From NCBI RefSeq assembly GCF_037976825.1, contig NZ_CP150269.1, forward strand, positions 7,171,501 to 7,235,500: 64,000 nt of DNA, read 5' to 3'. The notes under the pieces are model-generated. The model saw only the letters and a list, made by a program, of their open reading frames with translations, was not told where the DNA came from and ran no database searches. Within the stretch, counting starts at the first letter, position 1, and each line of letters opens with the position of its first letter. Of this stretch, positions 8,473 through 16,142 are shown one piece after another. This DNA is from Paenibacillus sp. FSL K6-1330. GTDB taxonomy: Bacteria; Bacillota; Bacilli; Paenibacillales; Paenibacillaceae. The position numbers and the translations under genes were made by a program.

Positions 8473-9479
8473 TTCATCCATCGTTATTAAGAAAACAAAG
8501 AATTACGTTTCTAGTATTGTTGATCCTTACAGTGGTTACTGTCCTCGTTGGTTTGGGTCTCGGTTATTCGTCCGTTAGCTATGACCGGATTATTCCAACC
8601 CTGCTGGGCCAAGGCAGCTTCAAAGAGAAATTCATTATATTCGATGTACGCCTGCCGCGCATGCTCATTACTTTGCTGGCCGGAATGGCGCTCGCCTTAT
8701 CGGGTGCCATTCTGCAGAGCATCACCCGAAATGATCTCGCGGATCCAGGCATTATCGGAATAAACTCGGGGGCCGGGGTCGGCGTGGCCGTATTTTTCCT
8801 GTTCTTCCCGATCGAAGCCGGCTCCTTTATCTACATGCTGCCCTTGGCGGCATTTATCGGGGCTGTGCTAACGGCCGTGGGCATCTACCTGTTCTCATTC
8901 CGGAAAGGCGAAGGTCTGCAGCCCGTTAAATTGGTGCTTACCGGTGTCGGGTTCTCCATGGCACTCTCGGGCGTCATGATTGTGCTCACGTCGTCTGCCG
9001 AGCGGACCAAGGTCGATTTTATCGCCAAGTGGCTGGCGGGCGGGATATGGGGCACCGATTGGCCCTTCATTGTGGCGCTGCTGCCCTGGCTGATCATCCT
9101 GATTCCGTTCACCCTGTACAAAGCGCAGCGCATGAATCTGCTGGGATTAAGCGATCCTGTAGGGATCGGTGTCGGCGTCTCGATTGAGAAGGAACGCATT
9201 GTGCTGCTTCTGGCCGCCGTCGCGCTTGCAGCATCCGCGGTGTCGGTTACGGGCGGCATTACGTTCATCGGACTCATGGGCCCTCATATTGCCAAAGCGC
9301 TGGTTGGCCCGCGGAATCAGATGTACATTCCGATTGCTATATTGATCGGGGGCTGGCTGCTGCTGCTCGCAGATACGATCGGACGCAACATTGTGGATCC
9401 CGACGGTATCGCTGCAGGCATTATGGTTGCTATCATCGGCGCGCCGTATTTTGTGTATTTGCTGCTTAAGAAAAAATAA
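8469..9479 (+). CDS. Iron-siderophore ABC transporter permease, FecCD family (second)
   Basis: A 336-residue permease paralogous to the preceding gene. It shows the same landmarks, RLPRMLITLLAGMALALSGA at 58-77 and GLMGPHIAKALVG in the cytoplasmic coupling loop. The ATGA overlap with the upstream gene indicates coupled translation and probably 1:1 heterodimer assembly, as in YfiZ/YfhA or FhuB/FhuG. It is the last gene of the Fur-controlled operon; a terminator follows within 30 bases. Confidence 0.92.
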   Translation: MIHPSLLRKQRITFLVLLILTVVTVLVGLGLGYSSVSYDRIIPTLLGQGSFKEKFIIFDVRLPRMLITLLAGMALALSGAILQSITRNDLADPGIIGINSGAGVGVAVFFLFFPIEAGSFIYMLPLAAFIGAVLTAVGIYLFSFRKGEGLQPVKLVLTGVGFSMALSGVMIVLTSSAERTKVDFIAKWLAGGIWGTDWPFIVALLPWLIILIPFTLYKAQRMNLLGLSDPVGIGVGVSIEKERIVLLLAAVALAASAVSVTGGITFIGLMGPHIAKALVGPRNQMYIPIAILIGGWLLLLADTIGRNIVDPDGIAAGIMVAIIGAPYFVYLLLKKK

Positions 9480-9507
9480 TGGTTATTCTCTTTTCAACTG
9501 AACACCT

Positions 9508-9553
9508 AATAGCCCCTATTGCACTCTTTCAGAGGTGTAATAAGGGCTATTTT
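9508..9553 (+). terminator. Terminator of the siderophore operon
   Basis: A 13-base arm AATAGCCCCTATT pairs with AATAAGGGCTATT (one mismatch) and ends in a short T tract, 28 bases after the last permease stop. Confidence 0.7.
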
Positions 9554-9641
9554 GTATGCGGTGAATCGCTTCATTCATACATAGAGTTCATAAATAAGGT
9601 AATATAAGGATAATTATCTCGGTAAACAAAAAGGAGGTATT

Positions 9642-10124
9642 ATGGCAAAATCAAAGGAAGCGGTCGATTCAGCTGCAAAGCGACGGATGTCAACATTTCC
9701 TCTATGGATCATCGTGACGATCAGTTCACTATGCATGTTCTGGATATTTGACCTCTTGATGAACCTCGGGCTGCCTCGACAGGATGCAAGCTGGATCAAC
9801 ATCGCTATCGTTGGAATGTACCTCACAGGTTATTTTGTCGGTGAGCTGTATGTCTATCTGGATCGAACGTATGTAGATAGAAAGCAATCCTATACCCCGG
9901 GTGACGACATGAAGTCCGGATCCTTCAAGAAACGAATCCTCCTTCAGTTCCCCGTATACCTCTTTGTGATCCTAAACATCCTATGTTTTAATTGGATTCA
10001 TGGATTATTTCGATCCCTTGGGCTGTCTTCCTGGTATGCCTACTACTTACACATGTCATTACTATGCTTGTATTGGTTTGGCTATGGTAGCCGTCATTTC
10101 CGAGCTTATCTCCTCACAAAATAA
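9642..10124 (+). CDS. Unknown small integral membrane protein
   Basis: I do not recognise a family. The 160-residue product has a Lys/Arg-rich N-terminus and about four hydrophobic segments (near residues 20-40, 47-68, 104-124 and 131-150), and many Trp/Tyr residues at the interfaces. The two halves look similar: an xxLMNLGLPRQDASW segment after the first helix pair corresponds to LFRSLGLSSWYAYY after the second, which hints at an internal duplication. AAGGAGGT lies 7 bases before the ATG, so it is expressed. It stands alone between two terminators. Confidence 0.75.
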   Translation: MAKSKEAVDSAAKRRMSTFPLWIIVTISSLCMFWIFDLLMNLGLPRQDASWINIAIVGMYLTGYFVGELYVYLDRTYVDRKQSYTPGDDMKSGSFKKRILLQFPVYLFVILNILCFNWIHGLFRSLGLSSWYAYYLHMSLLCLYWFGYGSRHFRAYLLTK

Positions 10125-10154
10125 AGAGGGGCCCCGCATGGATGCCCTCTTTAT
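10121..10154. terminator. Bidirectional terminator between convergent genes
   Basis: Perfect 10-bp stem ATAAAGAGGG (10121-10130) with CCCTCTTTAT (10145-10154), with A/T-rich flanks, between the small membrane protein gene and the convergent BCCT transporter gene. Confidence 0.7.
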
Positions 10155-10196
10155 CGCGCAGGTAATATAAAACCTCGTTCCGCCAAACATTTGCCT

Positions 10197-11747
10197 TTAC
10201 TTCTTCCCCCGGTTGGCCGCCTCCTCCAGACGGCGGAACCGTTTCAGATCAGCCTTCCGAATTGGAATCGGCTCGCGGCGCAGCAGCTTCACCACGGCAA
10301 TGATCAACAACAACAGCAGCACCGTGAACGGCAATGCCGCAATCAATGAAGCCGTCTGCAAGGCTTCCAGTCCGCCCGCATACAGCAGGACGCCGGCAAT
10401 GGCTGCCATGAGCGTGCCCCACACGATTTTTGCCATTTGAGGAGGGTTCAGGCTGCCGTAGGTGGTCATACTGGCCAATATATAGGTTGCTGAGTCGGCT
10501 GATGTCACCAGGAACGTCAGAATGAGTAAAATCGCCAGCACATTCATGACCATGGAGAGAGGCAATTGGTTAAAGAGCTGAAACAGGGCCGATGTCACAT
10601 CCGCATTAACGGCTGCGGCAATCCCGGTGCTCTCGTGCAGATCAAACCAGATCGCCGTCCCGCCGAATACCGCGATCCACAGACAGGCAATGACCGGCGG
10701 CACGACCATCACACCCACAATGAATTCACGAATCGTTCTTCCCTTGGACACCCTAGCCACGAAAGCTCCGACATACGGGGACCAAGCAATCGCCCAAGCC
10801 CAGTAAAAGATCGTCCATTCCCGTACCCACGTGCCCTCTGCGTAGGGTTGAAGCCGCAGGCTGTACGATACGAAATTCGTAATATAATCTCCCAGCGCCA
10901 AGGTAAAGGTCTCCAAGATGAACACCGTGGGACCACTAACAAACACAAACAATAAAAAAATGAGCGCCAACGCGAGGTTCAGGTTGCTTAGGTATTTAAT
11001 CCCTTTATCCAATCCCGTTGTGGACGAGATCATATAAGCGACAAAAATAAGCCCCAACATCATTAGCTGCAACCCGACACCATTGTTCACTCCCATAATC
11101 GTGTTCAAACCACCGCTCATCTGCAGAACGCCAAGTCCAATGGAAGTCGCGATGCCCATGACCGTTGCAATCACCGCGAGGATATCAATCGTATTCTTCA
11201 CACCACGCTTTGAGCCGGTGACAGGCTCCAGCGCTGTAGATACCAGCCCATCCTTCTGCTTACGGTACTGAAGAAACGCGATCACAAGTCCGACAAGAGC
11301 AAACACGGACCATTGGCTAACCCCCCAATGAAAAAAAGAATAGCCCATAGCCACACGTGCCGCGTCTACACCTTGTGCTTCAACACCGCCGAAGGGTGTC
11401 TTAAAAAAATGGCTCATGGGTTCAGCCACACCCCAAAACACCAGCCCTACACCAAATCCCGCAGAGAACAGCATTCCGATCCAGGTGAAGAACGGATACT
11501 CGGGCTTCTCCTTATCTCCACCAAGACGAATCGTGCCGTATTTACTGGTTGCCACCCAGATCAGAAATATAATAATTACAAAGATCGAGAGCAGATAGAA
11601 CCAGCCGAACGTATTCGTCGTAAATCTGTACAAATACCCTGCCACTTCCCCGAAAGCTCCAGGCATGGCAGCCCCGAGAATAGCAAGAATAGCAATGATG
11701 ACGGCCGAAACCGTAAACACGATGTTCTTGAATAAACTCCCTTTCAT
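10197..11747 (-). CDS. BCCT family osmolyte transporter (betaine/choline/carnitine type)
   Basis: A 516-residue transporter with about twelve helices. The family signature FYWAWAIAWSPYVGAF, with its closely spaced tryptophans, and the helix-3 stretch FFHWGVSQWSVFALVG identify the betaine-choline-carnitine family, which takes up compatible solutes with sodium or protons under osmotic stress. ATG 11747 has GAGGTGG about 6 bases upstream; a GTG three codons earlier is possible. The charged C-terminal tail resembles the osmosensory tails of OpuD/BetP, though the exact substrate cannot be assigned. An HxlR gene lies upstream on the same strand. Confidence 0.92.
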   Translation of the reverse strand: MKGSLFKNIVFTVSAVIIAILAILGAAMPGAFGEVAGYLYRFTTNTFGWFYLLSIFVIIIFLIWVATSKYGTIRLGGDKEKPEYPFFTWIGMLFSAGFGVGLVFWGVAEPMSHFFKTPFGGVEAQGVDAARVAMGYSFFHWGVSQWSVFALVGLVIAFLQYRKQKDGLVSTALEPVTGSKRGVKNTIDILAVIATVMGIATSIGLGVLQMSGGLNTIMGVNNGVGLQLMMLGLIFVAYMISSTTGLDKGIKYLSNLNLALALIFLLFVFVSGPTVFILETFTLALGDYITNFVSYSLRLQPYAEGTWVREWTIFYWAWAIAWSPYVGAFVARVSKGRTIREFIVGVMVVPPVIACLWIAVFGGTAIWFDLHESTGIAAAVNADVTSALFQLFNQLPLSMVMNVLAILLILTFLVTSADSATYILASMTTYGSLNPPQMAKIVWGTLMAAIAGVLLYAGGLEALQTASLIAALPFTVLLLLLIIAVVKLLRREPIPIRKADLKRFRRLEEAANRGKK

Positions 11748-11876
11748 ATGCTCCACCTCAGGCTATTAAGTCATCCATTCCTATACAGTATTTGTATTTA
11801 AACCAGAATTGATGTACTTAATCGGTGAATGTGTGCATCAAAGGATATTTCTTCTGATCGAGGCTATCTTGAAGTG

Positions 11877-12248
11877 CTATTCGTTAGGGACCTCTTGAGA
11901 ATCGATATACAATTGACCCAAAATAACCATCTGCTCAAGCAACGCTTCAAATTTCCGGCCAAATTCCGTTACCGAGTACTCCACCTTGGGAGGCACCTCT
12001 TGATACACCGTCCGTTTCACGATTCCGCTCTCCTCTAACTCCCGCAATTGCACGGTAAGCACATGCCTTGATACTTCAGGTATTCTCCGATGCAGCTCAC
12101 CAAAACGCAGGGTTTCCTGAAACAGCTCATACAGGACTCGGGGCTTCCACTTCCCACTAATCATGTGCAAGCCCACTTCAGCCGGGCACCCATATTTCTC
12201 ATCCTGATATGGCATATGTATTACTGAGCCCCCTTGGTCATTGGTCAT
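11877..12248 (-). CDS. HxlR family winged-helix transcriptional regulator
   Basis: A 123-residue regulator with the HxlR hallmark YGCPAEVGLHMISGKWKPRV followed by a winged helix (LRFGELHRRIPEVSRHVLTVQLRELEESG). The conserved cysteine in YGCP is a known redox or electrophile sensor in relatives such as HypR and YodB. The 12248 ATG lacks a clear ribosome site; ATG 12215, starting MPYQDEKYGCP with GGGGGC about 12 bases upstream, is an alternative. It is divergent from the SnoaL-like gene, and an inverted repeat sits between them. Confidence 0.88.
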   Translation of the reverse strand: MTNDQGGSVIHMPYQDEKYGCPAEVGLHMISGKWKPRVLYELFQETLRFGELHRRIPEVSRHVLTVQLRELEESGIVKRTVYQEVPPKVEYSVTEFGRKFEALLEQMVILGQLYIDSQEVPNE

Positions 12249-12254
12249 AAATAG

Positions 12255-12267
12255 ATGACTATGTCAT
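12255..12267. promoter_or_regulatory. Inverted repeat, candidate HxlR operator
   Basis: ATGAC-tat-GTCAT lies in the 94-base gap between the HxlR gene and the divergent SnoaL-like gene, immediately upstream of the HxlR start. The placement fits autoregulation and control of the divergent gene. Confidence 0.45.
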
Positions 12268-12342
12268 AAAATTGTGCGTACTTATCACAGCTTTCATTTT
12301 CAGATAGGCTATTGCTATCATCATACAGAAAGAGGAGATTCA

Positions 12343-12747
12343 ATGAAACCATTTACTCCCGCAAGCCGAGTTTGGAAGCCCGAGGATATGAATGCTGCAT
12401 TTGCTGACGCGTATAACTCAGGGGATATCGATCAGGTGCTGGCATTGTATGAACCGAACAGTATTCATGTCCACCGCAATGGAAGCTTGGAGATCGGAAT
12501 TCATTCTTTCCACCATACGCTGGAGGAACTGCTGCTGCTTCAAGGCAAGATGGTCTCCACCAATCTATACTGCATTCCATTTGAAAATATTGCTATGCTG
12601 CGTGCCCATTTTACCTTGCGTACCTCGGACCGGGATGGCCAACCTCTTCTGCTTCAAGGTTATACCTCCGAAATCGTGAGACAGCAACCTGACGGAAGCT
12701 GGCTGTACATCGTGGACCATCCGTTTGGTTCGGATGAAGTGGAATGA
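12343..12747 (+). CDS. SnoaL/DUF4440-like NTF2-fold protein
   Basis: A 134-residue soluble protein beginning MKPFTPASRVWKPEDMNAAF. The pattern of a helical N-terminal pair (AFADAYNSGDIDQVLALYEPN), a His-rich strand and a long curved sheet ending GSWLYIVDHPF is that of NTF2-like enzymes of the SnoaL/ketosteroid-isomerase superfamily. AGAGGAG 7 bases before ATG 12343 sets the start; the open frame extends 23 codons further without a site. Divergent from and probably controlled by the HxlR regulator, so a role in detoxifying a small organic compound is plausible but unproven. Confidence 0.8.
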   Translation: MKPFTPASRVWKPEDMNAAFADAYNSGDIDQVLALYEPNSIHVHRNGSLEIGIHSFHHTLEELLLLQGKMVSTNLYCIPFENIAMLRAHFTLRTSDRDGQPLLLQGYTSEIVRQQPDGSWLYIVDHPFGSDEVE

Positions 12748-12774
12748 ATAGTAAGATCCATTATTTCAGCGATA

Positions 12775-12817
12775 CAAAAAAAGCAATCCGCCCTTGTCGT
12801 AAATAAGCGGATTGCTT
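12775..12817 (-). terminator. Terminator of the ring-cleaving dioxygenase gene
   Basis: Perfect 11-bp stem AAGCAATCCGC (12781-12791) with GCGGATTGCTT (12807-12817). Read on the minus strand it ends in a run of T residues (12782-12775), directly after the dioxygenase stop. Confidence 0.8.
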
Positions 12818-12833
12818 CTTAAGATTCATTACA

Positions 12834-13811
12834 TTATTCCTTTACGAATTCCTTCGTGCTGCGCACCGTATCGATTGGACGAACCATACCCTCGATCTGC
12901 TCGCGCTTTGGCTCCAGGAATGGAGGCAGGGACAACTTCTCGCCCAGCGTTTCATATGGCTCATCGCCCATGAAGCCTGGACCGTCGGTTGCGAACTCAA
13001 ACAGAATTTGCGGTGCAACACGCGCATACAGGGACTGGAAGAAATAGCGGTCTACAAAGCCCGATGTATGGAACTGGAAGTCGTCCAGACGCTTGATCCA
13101 ATGTTCCAGCACTGAGCGGTCCTCGACCCGGAAGGCCGCGTGGTGTACGGTGCCGAAGCCTTGCTGAGCTCTTGGAAGCACGGCGTTGTACTCAACAACC
13201 ACCTGTGCGCCATTACCGCCTTCACCAACCTCAAACAGATGAAGTGAACCTTCCTTGTCGATTTCCTTGAATTGGAGCACTTTCTCCATCATTTCCTTGA
13301 AATTATCGAAGTTGGATACCCGTACAAACACCGGGCCGAGTCCTGTAATCGCATGCTCCAGCGGAATTGGTCCCTTCTGCCAAGGAGTTCCTGAAGCCAC
13401 ACCCTCGTTGTTCTCATCGGAGATGAGCTGATACTGCTGATCGTCAAAATCAACAAAGGCGAGTGTCTTTTTGCCAAACAACTCTTGAATGCCTTGATGC
13501 TTCACATCCATTCGGTTAAATCGCTTGACCCAATATTCGAGCGCTGCATCGTTAGGGACACGGAACGAGGTTTTGTAAATCTCGTCTGTACCATGTCTGC
13601 CCTGCGGGATCCCCGGAAAATCGAAGAAGGTCATATCTGTGCCGGCACTGCCCTTGTCATCTGCAAAGAACAGGTGGTATGTCTGAATATCGTCCTGATT
13701 AACCGTCTTCTTCACGAGCCGCATGCCGAGCACATAGGTGAAGAACTCGTAGTTCTTCTCGGCACTGCTCGTAATGGCTGTTACATGGTGAATTCCTTTT
13801 AATCCGTTCAT
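12834..13811 (-). CDS. Ring-cleaving dioxygenase, VOC/glyoxalase family (MhqA/MhqO-like)
   Basis: A 325-residue protein with two vicinal-oxygen-chelate modules, beginning MNGLKGIHHVTAITSSAEKN. The metal ligands of this fold are His9 in IHHVTAI, the second-module His in TVHHAAFRV, and a Glu in the C-terminal strand (ILFEFATDG). Relatives open hydroquinone or catechol rings and are induced by quinones through MhqR. GGAGGAA lies 9 bases before ATG 13811; an upstream in-frame ATG at 13862 lacks one. Monocistronic, with its own terminator and a palindrome upstream. Confidence 0.9.
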   Translation of the reverse strand: MNGLKGIHHVTAITSSAEKNYEFFTYVLGMRLVKKTVNQDDIQTYHLFFADDKGSAGTDMTFFDFPGIPQGRHGTDEIYKTSFRVPNDAALEYWVKRFNRMDVKHQGIQELFGKKTLAFVDFDDQQYQLISDENNEGVASGTPWQKGPIPLEHAITGLGPVFVRVSNFDNFKEMMEKVLQFKEIDKEGSLHLFEVGEGGNGAQVVVEYNAVLPRAQQGFGTVHHAAFRVEDRSVLEHWIKRLDDFQFHTSGFVDRYFFQSLYARVAPQILFEFATDGPGFMGDEPYETLGEKLSLPPFLEPKREQIEGMVRPIDTVRSTKEFVKE

Positions 13812-13885
13812 GATTAAATTCCTCCGTCTCTTATATTTAGAAAGTGTTTGCCCAACCTTCATAAATTATTATTTCGATTTAAAAC

Positions 13886-13901
13886 ATCTTTAATTTAAGA
13901 T
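13886..13901. promoter_or_regulatory. Candidate MhqR-type palindrome upstream of the dioxygenase gene
   Basis: ATCTT-taattt-AAGAT, 75 bases before the dioxygenase start. The outer arms resemble the TATCT...AGATA arms of known MhqR boxes. No mhqR gene is in the window, so the assignment is tentative. Confidence 0.4.
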
Positions 13902-13971
13902 AATAATATCACGAGAATTCTGTTCCGTCAACCTTCTACACTCAAAATCTTATTTTAGCCGTGCATGATAT

Positions 13972-14007
13972 ACAAAAAACGGCCGGATATAAGAACATCC
14001 AGCCGTT
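13972..14007 (-). terminator. Terminator after the peptide deformylase gene
   Basis: Stem AACGGCCGGAT / ATCCAGCCGTT (one mismatch) at 13978-14007; on the minus strand it runs into TTTTTT, about 40 bases past the deformylase stop. Confidence 0.75.
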
Positions 14008-14046
14008 CTATTTCTTTCCTCATAAGAGAGAGACTCTCCATGTCCG

Positions 14047-14565
14047 TTATGCGCCTGTATTGGATAACCCAATGACAGGAAATAGCTCGATGCGTTGATG
14101 GGTCTCCTCGTGATACAACCATCCATCCCGAACATGGTCCACAAACAATATGCCGTTCAGGTGGTCAATCTCATGCTGCATACATCTGGCCAGATAATCT
14201 TCGCCATCCAGAATTACCGTCTCGCCTTGGCGATTCAATGTCTTTACCTTAACTTTATTGGCTCTCTTCACATATCCGTAATACCCTGGATAAGAGAGAC
14301 ACGCTTCAGGGCCCATCTGTTCCCCGTCCCTCTCTACGATTTCTGGATTAATCAGCTCGATCAATCCTTCTCCGCAGTCCATGACAATAAGTCTTCGTAA
14401 TATACCGATTTGTGGTGCGGCAAGACCAGCGCGCCCTTCGCTGTCATACAGCGTCTCTGCCATATCATCCAGAATCTTCAATGCTCTGGCATTTACGGTA
14501 TCAACTGGCCGGGCGATCTTTCGCAAGATCGGATCACCGAATGGCACAATAGCTTTAACCGTCAT
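14047..14565 (-). CDS. def: Peptide deformylase
   Basis: A 172-residue metalloenzyme that removes the formyl group from nascent proteins. All three motifs are present: GLAAPQIG (47-54), EACLS with the metal ligand Cys89, and HEIDH (131-135) with two His ligands and the catalytic Glu. The second motif is EACLS where most family members have EGCLS; a small change, and Ala is tolerated in some paralogs. GGGGG lies 9 bases before the start. It follows a small HTH gene by four bases, an unusual partner, so this may be an accessory deformylase rather than the one beside fmt; that is an inference. Confidence 0.93.
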   Translation of the reverse strand: MTVKAIVPFGDPILRKIARPVDTVNARALKILDDMAETLYDSEGRAGLAAPQIGILRRLIVMDCGEGLIELINPEIVERDGEQMGPEACLSYPGYYGYVKRANKVKVKTLNRQGETVILDGEDYLARCMQHEIDHLNGILFVDHVRDGWLYHEETHQRIELFPVIGLSNTGA

Positions 14566-14569
14566 TCAC

Positions 14570-14833
14570 TTAAGCCCCCTTAGTTCTAGAAGGAGGTTTA
14601 TGCACCCATAAGTCACCTGGAGTACACTCTAAGGTTGTGCAAAGGGCATCTAACGTCTCTGCCTTCATCTGCCTGGGCTGGTTCGTCAGCAAGGCACTAA
14701 TGGAAGCAGCTGACAGGCTGTAATTCGCCTTCTCTTTCATCAGCCGCGCCAAAGCCGCTCCCGACCATATCCCTCTCTCCGCCATCACATTACGTAGCAT
14801 CCATTCGAGCAAAGGGTCCCCCTCCCGTTCCAT
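14570..14833 (-). CDS. Small Cro/C1-type helix-turn-helix protein (XRE family)
   Basis: An 87-residue protein that is almost entirely one HTH_26-type domain: an N-terminal helix with VMAERGIWSGAALARLMKEK, recognition region SLSAASISALLTN, then the conserved LDALCTTLECTPGDLWV. It is co-transcribed with, and four bases upstream of, peptide deformylase. ATG 14833 has no clear ribosome site; TTG 14812 has GGGAGGGGG six bases upstream and may be the real start, giving 80 residues. Its target is unknown; autoregulation of this two-gene operon is the simplest guess. Confidence 0.8.
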   Translation of the reverse strand: MEREGDPLLEWMLRNVMAERGIWSGAALARLMKEKANYSLSAASISALLTNQPRQMKAETLDALCTTLECTPGDLWVHKPPSRTKGA

Positions 14834-14928
14834 TCAAATATTAGCTCACACCTTATTTTATTAGGTGCTACCTAATATCTCAAGCCTTTTTTAGGGATCT
14901 AACCGAAAGTTCTCAACTACAAACTTAA

Positions 14929-15882
14929 TTAAGCATGTTTGGATTCGTTCCGCCTACGCGGTTTCCTCTTAGAACTCGCAGACCTCCCTGCAATGCTGGT
15001 CCCGATCACGCCGATAATGACGAGCGCTGCCCCGATAACATGATAATAAGCCAGCTCTTCATTCAAGAAGGCGACACCTCCAAAGATCGTGACCACAGTG
15101 GCCAGATTGTTAAAGATGCCCATTCGGGATGCCTCCATCTGGGATAATGCATAATTTGACAGTAGCGATGTTCCAAGGGAGGACAAAACGCCAAGATACA
15201 GAACGGCCCATACGAAGGACGGATGCAGAAACGGGTCAAAATAATGTACGAGCGTCCCCTGCGCAGCATGTTGAGCGGCCGACATCAGGTTAAACAGCAC
15301 GAATCCGATCATCGACATGATGAACGTTATATCCAGTACCGACTGCTTCTGCGTCAATTTGCGTGCCATCACGCTGTATATCGCGTTGGAAAGCGCCGAC
15401 AGCAGAATTAATACAATCCCGAGCGTACTTGATGTCTCGAAGGAAACGCCCTTCAGCACGAATATAGAGATAATCCCTGACACTGACAACACGGTAAATA
15501 GCTTTTGTGCCCAGCTGGAGCGTTCCTTCAAAAACAGTGACGCCAAGAGCAACGTAAAGATCGGTACGGTAGCGTGTATGATCCCGGCCTCGGCCGAAGA
15601 GGTGTAGACCAAACCGAAGGTTTGCAGCGTAAAGAACAGGAATGGATAGAATATGGCCAGCGGCACGATGGTCAGCAGCCGTTTCAGATCCAGCTTGACC
15701 TTTCTACGGGCCATGAGGAGCGCAAGCGATGCGACAATGAACGAAATGGTGAACCGGTGTGCCAACGTATCCAGCGGGTTAGCAACGATCAGCGCCAGCT
15801 TCACAAACATAAACGAAAAACCAATGATGACCGTATATCCTAACGCAGCGGCATAGGCACGGCTTGTATTCGGTGTATTCAT
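14929..15882 (-). CDS. EamA/DMT family metabolite exporter
   Basis: A 317-residue membrane protein with ten helices in two EamA repeats. Typical landmarks are HRFTISFIVASLAL in the first half, SAEAGIIHATVPIFTLLLAS at the end of the first repeat, and YALSQMEASRMGIFNNLATV in the second. The C-terminus is strongly basic (SSKRKPRRRNESKHA). The start at 15882 (MNTPNTSRAYAAALGYT) is chosen because GGAG lies 11 bases upstream; an earlier in-frame ATG at 15921 would add a charged leader. A large perfect palindrome lies about 105 bases upstream. Substrate unknown; amino acids or purine metabolites are common in the family. Confidence 0.88.
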   Translation of the reverse strand: MNTPNTSRAYAAALGYTVIIGFSFMFVKLALIVANPLDTLAHRFTISFIVASLALLMARRKVKLDLKRLLTIVPLAIFYPFLFFTLQTFGLVYTSSAEAGIIHATVPIFTLLLASLFLKERSSWAQKLFTVLSVSGIISIFVLKGVSFETSSTLGIVLILLSALSNAIYSVMARKLTQKQSVLDITFIMSMIGFVLFNLMSAAQHAAQGTLVHYFDPFLHPSFVWAVLYLGVLSSLGTSLLSNYALSQMEASRMGIFNNLATVVTIFGGVAFLNEELAYYHVIGAALVIIGVIGTSIAGRSASSKRKPRRRNESKHA

Positions 15883-15986
15883 AATAAGTATATCTCCTTC
15901 ATCTTCTCTATTTGAGTCCAACCAGGAAGTTGGTGCATTTGCTACTTATCTTACGGCATGAAGGACTTCGTTTCGATTTGAAATAA

Positions 15987-16012
15987 CGCCAACTGTACCG
16001 GTACAGTTGGCG
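15987..16012. promoter_or_regulatory. 26-bp perfect palindrome upstream of the DMT exporter gene
   Basis: Half-site CGCCAACTGTACC is followed without a gap by its exact reverse complement. It lies between the terminator of the stalk-domain gene and the exporter start, has no T tract, and so looks like an operator for a dimeric regulator rather than a terminator. The regulator gene is not adjacent. Confidence 0.6.
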
Positions 16013-16031
16013 CGATAAAGGAAGTAATGAC

Positions 16032-16074
16032 AAAAAGGCTGCTTCCCATCATCCCAAGATGATAGGAAACAGCC
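16032..16074 (-). terminator. Terminator of the stalk-domain lipoprotein gene
   Basis: A 16-bp stem (16037-16052 with 16059-16074, two mismatched positions that become G-U or A-C) runs on the minus strand into TTTTTG, about 70 bases after the stop codon. Confidence 0.75.
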
Positions 16075-16142
16075 CCGCTATACTTTAAATCCTAACGTTT
16101 CATAACAGGCATACCCAGGCCCGTTATCAATAACAATCAGCG

